A DNA stretch of 64,000 bases from CAMYOC01 sp963704875 (GTDB taxonomy: Bacteria; Pseudomonadota; Gammaproteobacteria; Steroidobacterales; XN24): contig CAVPIA010000006.1 of the NCBI GenBank assembly GCA_963704875.1, forward strand, positions 1 to 64,000, in the 5' to 3' direction. The translations under genes were made by a program, and so were the position numbers. The notes under the pieces were generated by a model. That model was not told the origin of the DNA, ran no database searches, and was given only the letters and a program-made list of their open reading frames with translations. Position 1 is the first letter of the stretch, and each line of letters starts with the position of its first letter. Below, one piece after another: positions 1-9,298 of the stretch.

Positions 1-86
1 CAAAACACGTCATTCACCTGCTTCTAACAAACGTCCTGTTTTCAAGCAATCGGACATCCAGAATGTGGCCGGCTATCTGGGAGTAT

Positions 87-1918
87 CTAACCCGCATCTG
101 CACCGGGCGAACCCTCCGGTGGATAGTCCAGGGTGTCGGTAATCTTCCTGCGCTGGTCCTCGGCCATATCCGGGAACGGCAAGGTATGCGCAGACGACCA
201 TTCGCGCACTTGCTTCTCTGCATCCTCCTGTTGTTCTTTGTCGAGTCCACCATCACGACCGAGATACAGCGTACTGGACGGAAACGCGAAACCGGTCCCG
301 GCCTTCCCGACGACTTTCATAATACGCAGGAGGATATCCTCCTGTATGGCGAGGAAATCGTTGTAATCCGTTGTTTTGATATAGACACGAATCGCGACGT
401 TCAGGGAATAGTCGCCATATTCAACGAAGCGCACGCGAATCGGATCAGCGACCGTGTGAATGGATTTCGGGTGTGCGTGCAGCAGTTCCCGCAGCTCCGC
501 CAGCAAGAAACGTAGCTGGTCGTCGGTTGTCTCGAAGCGCAAACCGAGTTTGGTGTCCAGTAACATGCGGTCACACTTGCTCATGTTGACGATGTGCCGC
601 TGCGCGAATTCGGCGTTGGGAATAGTCACCAGGGTCCGATCAAAACGACGGATCTTGGTGGAACGCAGACCGATGGATTCCACCCGGCCGACCGGGCGCC
701 ACCCCGGCGTTGAATCTTCATCATAGCGACAGAGATCGCCAATGCCGAGCGGACGGTCGGCGAACAAATTGAGTGTGCCCATGAAGTTTTCCAGCGTGTT
801 CTTCGCTGCCAATGCAATGGCGACACCGCCTACGCCTGCGCCGGCAACCAGCCCATACACCGGAACGCCAAGGTCGTTCACAAGGCGGAAGACGAGCACC
901 AACGTTGCCAGAATACCAATGAAACGCGCCGCAAGCCTGATGAGATTTGCCTCCAGGCTACGGGGGTTAATCCGCGGCGAGGAAATGATACTCGCTCCGA
1001 TCCAGTTTGCGATAAGCCACACGACCCAGACCAGTGCAATGCCCTTTGCCACCTCGATGAGATAATCAGGCAATGCCACGGCGGATCCCGTCACGCTGAT
1101 CTGATCGAGCACAAGGTAACCCAGCATGGGCGTAAGGAGGAGGATCGCCACCGGCGTGCTCAGATGGAGCAGAGTTGAAGGCCAGGAGCCGTCCCATGGT
1201 CTGCGTCGGATCCAGCGGAAAATCAGGATCACCACACAAAGTACGAGTCCCAGCAGCAGCAGCATCGCAAACCATTTCCACAGCACCTGGCCCATGACAG
1301 CCGTGTTGGCCCAATCGGGAAGTGCCTCGCTCCAGGCCAGCGGAATCATCCATCCGGTTATCAATTGCTCGGTCCGGGAAAGATTCTCTGTCGGCACCGG
1401 GCGCAGGTAAGGCAGTTCACGCGCCAACTCGTAGAAATACTCCGCCCGCTTCACCGTGTCCGGGCTGAACAGAAACTCCCCGGCATTTGGGCCTTCCACG
1501 ACCGCGGCAATGGTGATCTCAGTGCCCGGCAGCCGCCAGGTCTTCGCTGACTGATCGAGCCTCGTCAGCGGTTGCATCGGGAATCTCCTCGATGTCCGGC
1601 AACTCCACGCGGGCAATGACCTCCCACAGCAGCAAAAAGGTGGCGAACCCGACCCCGGTCCGCGCAGCAGGCGGGACCTCGACTCAGATCCAGCAGCCGA
1701 CTGGCTTTTTCTTCGATGCGCAGGAAAGCGTCCTGCGTCGCCGGACTGGGAGCGTCACGGTATTCGGTATAGAGGCGGGCCGTCTCATCAGTGACAGCCA
1801 TAAAACTTTCGAAGGTCGCGCGTGGGCTCGACGTATCAATGGGTGCGAGGGGGTTCTCGGCACCAGCGGTGCCTGCAATAACCCATAGTAATAGCAAGCC
1901 TGTCAATCTGATCAACAC
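87..1918 (-). pseudogene. MscS-family mechanosensitive channel, interrupted by two frameshifts
   Basis: The gene starts at a GTG (1918) behind GGAG and opens with a signal-like segment (LIRLTGLLLLWVIAGTAGA). It reads in one frame to about 1681. An extra base there moves the reading to a second frame (EVPPAARTGVGFATFLLLWE), and between about 1550 and 1580 it moves again into the long frame that ends at 87. The long part has several membrane segments, then the MscS pore helix and beta domain (GAGVGGVAIALAAKNTLENF; FADRPLGIGD). Joined, the product would be about 600 residues, typical of the larger MscS-like channels with an N-terminal periplasmic domain. As written, no intact protein is made. 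The cause may be two base errors or real decay. It lies downstream of the two porin genes on the same strand. Confidence 0.8.
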
Positions 1919-2081
1919 GTGATGATCTCCTCGCTCGGTAAGACGATGTATTTCTTTTCTAGCGGTTCGGACCCGATACCGCCGCCGCAACAGCGCCGGA
2001 CTGAGTGAGTCCGGTCACCCGTTCTGCGGAGCGTCAATCTCGGAAGGTAACGTGGAATTTTTAACACGGGTAAGCCGTATG

Positions 2082-2092
2082 TTCTGGCCATT
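2082..2092 (+). promoter_or_regulatory. TTCTGGCCATT core motif (copy 1)
   Basis: This is an 11-bp exact copy of the motif found four more times in the first 11 kb. Here the second half-site (GCCA, four bases further on) is replaced by TCAT, so it is the weakest member. It sits between the OprD-like porin gene and the MscS-type gene. The role is inferred from recurrence only. Confidence 0.3.
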
Positions 2093-2145
2093 GGGTTCAT
2101 TCCGCCTGTGACGTAGAGCCTGGACCAACGCTTGGCGCCTGTGTA

Positions 2146-3510
2146 TCAAAGGATTGGCACCTCGTAGTTGAGAATCACGCGGTAGTCCCTGACATCGAAT
2201 CCACCGGCCACGTCTTCGTCCTGATCGAGAAAGGCGGCACGCGCCCGCAGCCACAGGCCCTTGACGGCCCTCGACTGGAATCGATAGTCGACAGTGATGT
2301 CAAATTCGCTTTGATCGGGTAATGCATTCGATCCGCTATCCGGCGTATACCCGCGCGCGTAATTGACAAAGCCACTCAGACCCGGCACACCGAGGGGCGT
2401 GAAGTCGTAAGACGCACCTGCCAACCAGGCATCTTCGCCCGCACGATTGAAATCGCTCAGCATCAAGGACAGATAGCCCGGATAACCGCCATAGGGGCTG
2501 CGGATACGAGCGTTGTCATCGGTCGAAGTGAAAGCCAGTGTGAAGATCGCATTGCGCCAGCTGCCACTTACCTTTCCACCGTAGACGAAGGTATCGAAGT
2601 CACCGCCGATGGCATCGCCGACATCCTTCTGGTGAGTAAATTGTCCACCCAGCCGCAGTGCCGGACCCCGCCGGAAACTCCAGACCGCATTCGCCTCCGC
2701 GTAGAACGTATTGAAGTAATCCCAGGAATACAGGTTGATTGCGCCGACATTCACATCATCATTGAAGTTGTAGAGAAACCCGGCCATGGTCATTGGCTCA
2801 TCCGTGTTATCAAAACCGGCAGCCTCCGACATGCTGACAAACTCATCGGAGAAGCGACGCTTCATCTTTGTCACGTGCGAGACGCCAAAGTCCCAACTGG
2901 GCTGCGTGTACATCACCGTATACGCCTCGAAGGTATTGGGCACCATGCGGCTGTCATTCTTGTTGATATAAGGAAGGTCGAACGCCTGCCGGTACAGCGT
3001 CGCAACAGTATCCTGCCCAAGCTTCAATTCGACGTTGGCTTCGCCCAGCACCCAGAAGCCCTCCTGGCCCCGCTTGAGTAACAGCGTGCCATCCTTGTCG
3101 TCGGGACCGTAGGCTTTCTGCGTGGTATATAAGCTGGCGTTGAGCTTGACGCGGTCGCGCCACCAACCCGAACCGTAAACCAGGCCACCACCGTAAGCCA
3201 GCGCCTCGCTGTCTAAGATATTTTCGCGGTGGCGGTCGAAGTAATACTCACGCGGTTGCATCGACAACTGGGTGTCACGCCAGAACGGGGGCGTCGTCTC
3301 CAGACGTTTTTTCAGGCTGGGAAAAGCAGCCGGCTCCGGCGCCTCAATCGAGAACGCATTTTCCATTGGACCTTCGGCATCCTCCACCGTCGTCGGCGCA
3401 GTTTCCTCGCCAGCGATATACTCTGCCGCCAGTGCTGCGGAGAGCACATGCAAACACAGCAGCGCGAGCGCGCCTGCTCTGCTGATCATTCGCCGGGCAT
3501 AGCGCATCAC
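2146..3510 (-). CDS. OprD-family outer-membrane porin
   Basis: A 454-residue protein with an N-terminal signal peptide (ALALLCLHVLSAALA). OprD-family features follow: an early amphipathic strand with REYYFDRHR, the stretch LPYINKNDSRMVPNTFEAY, alternating aromatic strands, and a C-terminal strand ending in a hydrophobic residue (RVILNYEVPIL). OprD-type porins are substrate-selective channels for small molecules such as basic amino acids or aromatic acids. The substrate here cannot be read from sequence. The gene starts 5 bases after the OprB-like gene stops (GTG at 3510 or ATG at 3507), so the two are probably co-transcribed. Confidence 0.85.
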   Translation of the reverse strand: MMRYARRMISRAGALALLCLHVLSAALAAEYIAGEETAPTTVEDAEGPMENAFSIEAPEPAAFPSLKKRLETTPPFWRDTQLSMQPREYYFDRHRENILDSEALAYGGGLVYGSGWWRDRVKLNASLYTTQKAYGPDDKDGTLLLKRGQEGFWVLGEANVELKLGQDTVATLYRQAFDLPYINKNDSRMVPNTFEAYTVMYTQPSWDFGVSHVTKMKRRFSDEFVSMSEAAGFDNTDEPMTMAGFLYNFNDDVNVGAINLYSWDYFNTFYAEANAVWSFRRGPALRLGGQFTHQKDVGDAIGGDFDTFVYGGKVSGSWRNAIFTLAFTSTDDNARIRSPYGGYPGYLSLMLSDFNRAGEDAWLAGASYDFTPLGVPGLSGFVNYARGYTPDSGSNALPDQSEFDITVDYRFQSRAVKGLWLRARAAFLDQDEDVAGGFDVRDYRVILNYEVPIL

Positions 3511-3515
3511 TGCGC

Positions 3516-4831
3516 CTAGAACGCCAAACGCGCTCGCAAGCCAAAAACCCAGGCCGTGTCATCATCCGGATTCAGCGCCGGGTCGATCAGTAATTGCGCG
3601 CTCGGTGTGATCGCAATTTCTTCGGCCACTTGCCAGCGGTAGTAGACCTCCGTTGCATATTGGTCATCAAGATCCGGACCCAACAGGGCGTCGTTCGGCC
3701 GCCCCCAATTGAGGCCGAAACCAAGCTGGCTTCCCGATCCCAGCGTCGCCATGCCGCCGGGCGTATAGCCGCCACCGATGCTGACCGACCGCTCCAGCAG
3801 GCTGCCGCTGTCCTCTGCCCACCCGGCCCGGACGAACGCCAGCCATTTGTCGCCGATGGTGTGGTTAAAGGACAGCACACCCCCCCAGCCGTCTTCTACG
3901 CCCAACTCATCTCTTTCATCCGCGTGCCACAGGGTCAGGTGCACGTTGTTGAGGTAGTAGGCCTCCTGTGAAGCGCCGGTCCAGCCTATCTCGAAGTGCT
4001 TGAAGTATTCACGATCATTGGTAAAAGTGTCGAACCCGTCTCCAGGGGATCGGTGGCATCCCCATTCTCGTCGACGAAGCCGGCCATGATGTAGACGTCA
4101 TCCGTCAGCCAGGCCGCCCCCGCAAACCCCAGTGCGCCATCGCTGGGAAGGTCGAGCGCGCCGACCCCGATGCTAAATGCGTAGTTGAAAAAATCTGTCC
4201 AGGGGCTGACCAGCGGGAAGACATCGACGTAATCGCTGATATCGAGCCAACCACCGACGACCTCATACTTGCCACCCTGGAACTTCTGGTCCCAGTAGAG
4301 CGTGTTGAGCCGCCACCCTTCGTCGTTGTAGGGGAGGTTTGAGATTCCGGCATAGCCCAGGCTCTCACCAAGGAAGGAACTTGGTCCCGTATCGGTATAT
4401 TCGTCCGTACGCTCGACAAGAAAACTCAGGTGACCCGGGTGAGTCGAGCCCCGGCCAAACGCCTCCCAGACACCGCTGAAGCGAAAGATGCCGCCCGCTG
4501 CGTCGTTGTCGGTACCCGACTGGTTATCGCTGGACCTCAGGTAGGTCGTGTTGTACTCCACCCCGAAGGCCAGGCCGTACTCCTCTTGGAGCTCGTCTTT
4601 CCATTCGTACCAGGAGTTCAGGAAATTCAGCTTGAGAGGTGTATCTGTTGAAACGCTGTCAGATTCGATCCGGTTCAGTGGGGCATCCGGCCCGCCGAAA
4701 CCCCTTGACCGCTCTTCGCTGCTCACGTCTTGAGCGAAGGCGGTCTGAGCCGCCATCAGTGCCCATACGACCATGACGAAAAATCGACATAACAGTCCGC
4801 GCGCACCGGGGTTTTCGAAGCGCTCTATCAT
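3516..4831 (-). pseudogene. OprB-like carbohydrate porin with one frameshift
   Basis: The start is ATG 4831, behind GGAG, followed by a signal peptide ending near TAFAQ. The N-terminal part (VEYNTTYLRSSDNQ; SFLVERTDEYTDTG) and the C-terminal part (LTLWHADERDELGVEDGWG; ending in RLAF) together match the OprB-type porin layout of about 440 residues. One missing base near 4034 changes GGTTTCGAC to GGTTCGAC and breaks the frame. Restoring a T reads GFDTFTNDREYFKHFEIG and rejoins the downstream ORF. The isolated base loss inside an otherwise perfectly conserved barrel suggests a sequencing error or very recent inactivation. It lies 90 bases downstream of the hydrolase gene on the same strand. Confidence 0.8.
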
Positions 4832-4923
4832 CCCAGTTGACTCCAGGTTGTCACTGCAATCTGCTGCTGATGGCCGTGGCAGCCGGCGCAAGGGCACCGG
4901 CTGCCACAACCTTGCCAGACAGA

Positions 4924-5835
4924 TCAGGCTTCTTTTACGTTTGCTCGCACGTTGTAGGTTTCAGAACCAAACCAGTCCAGCATGCGTACGTTGACGTCGT
5001 CCGGGTGATCCAGCATCGACCAATGGCCGCCTTGAATGAATTCAATACGGCACTCAGCATCCACACGTGAAGGAGTATCAATGGCCTGGGTCGGCCACAA
5101 GAACATATCTTGCTCAGGGTAAATCACCATGACCGGCACCGTGACGTTCGGATAGAAGTTCGGATCTTTGGCCGTTGCCAGGTAGTCCATGACCATAGGG
5201 TTGGCTATGTCATAGTTTAGCCATTCGATACGGCCGGTCTCTTTGATGAGTCGCTTAACCTCTTCTTTTTCAGGATGCGAACAGAAGAAAAGATCGAAGT
5301 ATTTGAAGTCGTTCGTCATATAAAGTTCTTCCATACCTGGTTGAGTATGATGGAAGGTAAACCAGTTGGTCTTAACGGATTCAAGCATGCGCTCGGGGGT
5401 GCCTTTTTCCTGAGTCATGTCGTGGGCCTGGCCAAACACACAGCCCAAGTGGCCAACTGACAAGGAACAGTATTTTCTGAACAGCTCCGGTTTCTGCATG
5501 ATCATGGCCCATGTAATGGCAGAGCCCCAGTCATGACCCACTAAGTTGATATCTTTAAGCTTTAGTTTGTCGATAATTTCAAACATATGGTCGATGATTT
5601 TTTCAACCTTGTAATGCTCAACTTCAACTGGACGGTCAGTTTTACCGTAACCCAGAGTATCTGGAACAATCACTCGGTAACCTGCATTTAGTAATGCCGG
5701 TGCCTGATATTTCCAACAGCTACCATCATCTGGCATGCCGTGAACCAGCATCACTACACCTTTTTCACCGCTGCCTTGATCACTTACGTGGTAATTCCAA
5801 CCACCGATTTTCATACTCTTGCCTGGTAGTGACAT
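4924..5835 (-). CDS. Alpha/beta hydrolase, epoxide hydrolase / haloalkane dehalogenase-like
   Basis: A 303-residue alpha/beta-hydrolase without signal peptide. The oxyanion loop is HGMPD (around residue 33), and the nucleophile elbow GHDWGS puts Asp in the nucleophile position, as in epoxide hydrolases and dehalogenases. Further along are an acid candidate in PEQDMF and the catalytic His in GGHWSMLDHP. Asp as nucleophile argues against an esterase; the substrate is unknown. Base use is unlike the neighbours: sampled stretches run about 40-48% GC against about 60% around them, which suggests horizontal acquisition. A copy of the 19-bp motif lies about 165 bp upstream of the start. Confidence 0.82.
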   Translation of the reverse strand: MSLPGKSMKIGGWNYHVSDQGSGEKGVVMLVHGMPDDGSCWKYQAPALLNAGYRVIVPDTLGYGKTDRPVEVEHYKVEKIIDHMFEIIDKLKLKDINLVGHDWGSAITWAMIMQKPELFRKYCSLSVGHLGCVFGQAHDMTQEKGTPERMLESVKTNWFTFHHTQPGMEELYMTNDFKYFDLFFCSHPEKEEVKRLIKETGRIEWLNYDIANPMVMDYLATAKDPNFYPNVTVPVMVIYPEQDMFLWPTQAIDTPSRVDAECRIEFIQGGHWSMLDHPDDVNVRMLDWFGSETYNVRANVKEA

Positions 5836-6184
5836 GATCGCTTCTCCTATTGGTCAAATGGGTTGCCCTGGCATGACGAGCAATTCTGTCGATGACTTTC
5901 CCGGGAATCAGGCCGGTTCAACCGGGTGTCAAATTCCAGGGTCTGGCGCCGATCCGATGCGTTCGCCTGAGTATCAAGATATGTTAGCGGGCAACCGTTT
6001 TCTGGCCATTAGACGCCATGCGGAAACTTTTTCCGGAGCACTGCGCGTGCTTACCACAGACGCACACTGACTTGGTCGCCAGGATGCTTCCGAGCGAGTC
6101 AAGTCAGTCTGTGTGGCAGCACGGTGTTGGGTAGCCTGGAGTCTTCGGCAGCTAGCCGCGTGTTGAAGTTAAGATGTTGTTAAA
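5836..6184. other. Intergenic region upstream of the hydrolase gene
   Basis: A 349-base gap between the DUF1254 gene stop and the hydrolase start. I see no convincing gene. It contains one full copy of the 19-bp motif (6000-6018) and probably the hydrolase promoter. No clear intrinsic terminator is visible. Confidence 0.5.
6000..6018 (+). promoter_or_regulatory. 19-bp AraC-type operator candidate (copy 2)
   Basis: TTCTGGCCATT, then AGAC, then GCCA. The two GCCA half-sites start at 6005 and 6015, exactly 10 bp apart, so they face the same side of the helix. It is upstream of the hydrolase gene and downstream of the first DUF1254 gene. Confidence 0.45.
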
Positions 6185-7717
6185 TCACTCGACCAGCTCG
6201 ATTTCACCGGGTCGCCAGCTCTTGTCTATCCAGGCCTGCTCAGGGCCGTACATCCGCAGACCAATCCACCAGCTCTTGCCGGGAATGGTCTGCAGCCAGT
6301 TGCTTTCCTGATCTTTGGGCGGTTGGGGTGCAAAGTAGATATCGTATGAACCATCAGCGTTCTTATTTATCCCCTTGTCCTGGCTGCCAAGCGTCGGGAA
6401 CTGCTGATCGGTCTGCAGCTGTGAACGCGTCTGGGTGTCGTATAGGGTGACGGCCCAGAAATCCTTGACCGGCGGGTTCGGTGGCAGGTGCAGTTTGTAG
6501 GTCTTCGATCCGTCCAGTACCTGTCCTTTCGAATCCAGCATGGCCAGACCATAATCCGATCCCTTGCCGGCCACTGTCACCGCCATGGCAGGGGACACCA
6601 CGATGTAACCAAAGTGAAACAGGATGCGCGGATCAAGACGATAGGCGCCGTTCGTGGTGAACGTTGTATCCTTGTCGGCATAGGCCATCACCCAGGCGCT
6701 GTTCTCGCCATAAATCAGGTTGCCCGGATCGCGGGGAAAGTAACTGATAGCACGGGCAGCGGCGTTGCCAATCGCGGCTGCATCGACAAGGATCTTTTTC
6801 ATCCGCGCATCGGGATTAAAGGGTTCACCCTTTTCGATGCCAATGGCGGCCATCATCCCCTTGGCTTCCGGGCCGAGGTAATCGGCAGGTTCGGTCTGGA
6901 TCAGTGCATGCAATTGTTCGAAAGCGCTGTAGTCGTTGGGCAGCACCGTGTCCATCGCTTTGCCCGAGACATTGATGAATTCCATCTTGTCAGGATTCGA
7001 TGCCTTGGCCAGCGGGTAGACTTTCAGGTTGTTGCGGATGTTCTCCGAGGCGGCCTTGAGACCTTTGTCCAGATAGCCGCGCATAAACACCCAGACGCCA
7101 CTGGTCTTGGAGGGAACGACAAAATAGCCCTCCGGTACCTCACCCTCGTATCCCGGAGGAAGCACCAGGAACTTGCCGCCCTTGCCTTTGTCGGGGCCGG
7201 CAACGCCCAGGTCCGTCATGTAGTGGAAAGCCATGTCGTCGAGGACGCCCAACATCCTGGGCGGAAGATCGATGACTGTGGGGCCGTCCTTCTCCAGGTC
7301 GAGAAACCCCACCGCGTACATGGTCGAGGTGTTCCCGGTCAGCAGCGTCGTGGTGGAATCCATCAAGGTATCCCAGATACAGATCTGATTGCTTCTGGCA
7401 CATCCGACCTTCGCCTGCCCTTCCCTCAGTGCGTACATGGAGAGTGCCGGGATGGAGTTCAGGAATACACTCACCGCCCGCGAACGATCGAGATAGTCGT
7501 ACACTGTTTCGACTGTGTCTCCGGTCGGGACGCCGTCAAAATAATTGAGCGTACCGATCGAGGTATCCACCTTGTCCGGGGCTGTAATCGATGTCGGGAT
7601 GTCAGTGGTCATTTTCAGCTTCGGAGATTGCGCTGCAACTGTCGTCGCCGTGCCTGTGGCTACTAACCCGGCAACGGCCAACGTGGTTAACCATTTCGTT
7701 TTCATCTTGTACTTCAT
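6185..7717 (-). CDS. Secreted DUF1254/DUF1214 protein (paralogue 1)
   Basis: A 510-residue protein with a signal peptide (TTLAVAGLVATGTATTVAA). DUF1254 occupies roughly residues 60-200 and DUF1214 the C-terminal 150 residues. Motifs shared with paralogues 2 and 3 include LGTLNYFDGVP, GPDKGKGGKFLVLPPGYEG, KDFWAVTLYDTQTRS and LQTDQQFP, and all end with an acidic residue-rich tail after WRPGE. The family has jelly-roll-type domains of unproven function. The gene ends the probable operon 10387-6185 (outer-membrane channel, paralogue 2, paralogue 1) with a 13-base gap to paralogue 2. The start at 7717 is chosen over ATG 7705 because AGAGA precedes it, but both are possible. Confidence 0.88.
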   Translation of the reverse strand: MKYKMKTKWLTTLAVAGLVATGTATTVAAQSPKLKMTTDIPTSITAPDKVDTSIGTLNYFDGVPTGDTVETVYDYLDRSRAVSVFLNSIPALSMYALREGQAKVGCARSNQICIWDTLMDSTTTLLTGNTSTMYAVGFLDLEKDGPTVIDLPPRMLGVLDDMAFHYMTDLGVAGPDKGKGGKFLVLPPGYEGEVPEGYFVVPSKTSGVWVFMRGYLDKGLKAASENIRNNLKVYPLAKASNPDKMEFINVSGKAMDTVLPNDYSAFEQLHALIQTEPADYLGPEAKGMMAAIGIEKGEPFNPDARMKKILVDAAAIGNAAARAISYFPRDPGNLIYGENSAWVMAYADKDTTFTTNGAYRLDPRILFHFGYIVVSPAMAVTVAGKGSDYGLAMLDSKGQVLDGSKTYKLHLPPNPPVKDFWAVTLYDTQTRSQLQTDQQFPTLGSQDKGINKNADGSYDIYFAPQPPKDQESNWLQTIPGKSWWIGLRMYGPEQAWIDKSWRPGEIELVE

Positions 7718-7730
7718 TCTCTGTTATCGC

Positions 7731-9248
7731 CTAATTGACCAACTCAGGATCACCCGGTCGCCAGGTCTTGTCGAACCAGGGCTGCAGCGGGCCATACAGG
7801 CGAAACAGCATGTTCCAGCCTTTGCCGGGGACAGTTTGCAGCCAGTTGGCTTCCTTGCCGGCAGGTGCTTTTGGACCGATGTACACATCGTACGAACCAT
7901 CCTCGTTCTGCTGCAGACCTTTCTTGTTGTTATCCAGACCCGGGAACTGTTGATCAGTCTGCAGCATGGCGCGTGTCTGGTTGTCGTACAGGGTAAAGGA
8001 CCAGAAATCCTTGGCCGGGACATTCGGTGGCAGGTGCACCTTGTACGTCTTGCTGCCATCGAAAGCGTTGCCATCAGCGTCGAGATACGCCACGGCATAT
8101 TGCGAACCTTTGCCGACCATCTTCATGGTCATTGCCGGGGTGATGCCGGTGGCATAAAAATGGAAATAACTGCGGGCATCGAGCACGCGTGCACCATCAT
8201 CGAGGAATTCATGACTGCCGCCGGGGAACGGCGTACTCCAGACACCTTCGCCCGGGTAAAAATAGAACATGTCATCGCGTGGACGTGCCGCCAGGGTGCG
8301 CGCCGTTGCGGCGCCCACATCGGCGGCCTCGGTGAGGATCTTTTTCATCCGCGCATCGGGCTTGAAAGGCTGCCCTTTCTTAATGCCGATGGAAGCGAGA
8401 AATCCCAGTATCTCAGGATCTGCACTGTCACCCGGCTCGGCCTGGACCACCTCATTGACCTCCTCGAAAAAGCCATAGTCCATGCGATGGATGGTGTTGT
8501 TGAACTTGCCGGAGACATTAACGAAGGTCATTTCCGGCGGGTTATCCTTTTGCGACAAGGGATACATACGGAAGATCTTTTTCGTTGTTTCAACGGCCGG
8601 GGCAGGATTGCCCTCGACCTGGAAACCGCGCCAGATCACCCAGTTGCCATACGTTTTGGAGTGGGCGACATGATAACCCTCCGGGATGTCGCCTTTGTAA
8701 CCGGGTGGGATGACCAGGGTCTTGCCGCCCTTCCCTTTATCCGGGCCGGCGTTGCCAAAATCAGCGACATATTCAAAGAAATGATCGTCGATAATACCCA
8801 GCACATTGGGCGGAGTTTCGATCACGTACGGCTCATCTTTCATCTCCAGCCAGGCACACATGTACACCGAGGTGGTATTCGGTGTCAGCCACAACGCCTT
8901 TGAGTCCATAAGTGTTTCGAACAACAGCGCGGTCGTGTTGGCCGGGCCGAAGTCGAGAATCCCCTGGCGCATGCCATACATCGACGCGATCTGGATACTG
9001 TTCAAATAGGCCTGCACACCGCGCTGGAAATCGAGGTTGTCATAGACCTTTTGCGCGGTCTGCTCGTCCGGTACCCCGTCGGTGAGGTTCAGGGTACCGA
9101 GGCGGGTCTCAAGTTTATCCGGCGTCGCGATCCCCGGCGGGACGTCGGTGGTCATTTTCATTCTGGGCGCCTCTGCCAACGCCGTGGCGGTCAAGCTCGA
9201 AACGAGGCATGTTGCCAATATCGATGAGATAAACTTGGTGCCGCTCAT
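7731..9248 (-). CDS. Secreted DUF1254/DUF1214 protein (paralogue 2)
   Basis: The start ATG 9248 is preceded by AAGGAGAA, which is better than the longer in-frame reading to 9302. A signal peptide follows (ISSILATCLVSSLTATALA). The layout is the same as paralogue 1: NTTSVYMCAWLEMKDEP in the DUF1254 part and KDFWSFTLYDNQTRAMLQTD in the DUF1214 part. Length is about 505 residues, the full family size. It lies between the outer-membrane channel gene (50 bases upstream) and paralogue 1. Function is unknown; the tandem arrangement implies related roles in the periplasm. Confidence 0.88.
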   Translation of the reverse strand: MSGTKFISSILATCLVSSLTATALAEAPRMKMTTDVPPGIATPDKLETRLGTLNLTDGVPDEQTAQKVYDNLDFQRGVQAYLNSIQIASMYGMRQGILDFGPANTTALLFETLMDSKALWLTPNTTSVYMCAWLEMKDEPYVIETPPNVLGIIDDHFFEYVADFGNAGPDKGKGGKTLVIPPGYKGDIPEGYHVAHSKTYGNWVIWRGFQVEGNPAPAVETTKKIFRMYPLSQKDNPPEMTFVNVSGKFNNTIHRMDYGFFEEVNEVVQAEPGDSADPEILGFLASIGIKKGQPFKPDARMKKILTEAADVGAATARTLAARPRDDMFYFYPGEGVWSTPFPGGSHEFLDDGARVLDARSYFHFYATGITPAMTMKMVGKGSQYAVAYLDADGNAFDGSKTYKVHLPPNVPAKDFWSFTLYDNQTRAMLQTDQQFPGLDNNKKGLQQNEDGSYDVYIGPKAPAGKEANWLQTVPGKGWNMLFRLYGPLQPWFDKTWRPGDPELVN

Positions 9249-9298
9249 GTAACTTCTCCTTAAGATTGAGTAAGGATTTGCTTGCAACGTAAGACCCA

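Noticed and set aside
1..86. Partial gene at the left edge
   Set aside because: The open frames here are shadows; only the 3' flank of the MscS-type gene is present and no protein signal is seen.
6488..7666. 392-codon open frame on the plus strand across the first DUF1254 gene
   Set aside because: Fully antisense to a clear DUF1254 gene; no recognisable domain; no ribosome site. GC-rich codon bias of the real gene explains the open frame.
7545..8903. 452-codon plus-strand open frame
   Set aside because: Antisense to DUF1254 paralogues 1 and 2; composition is that of a shadow frame.
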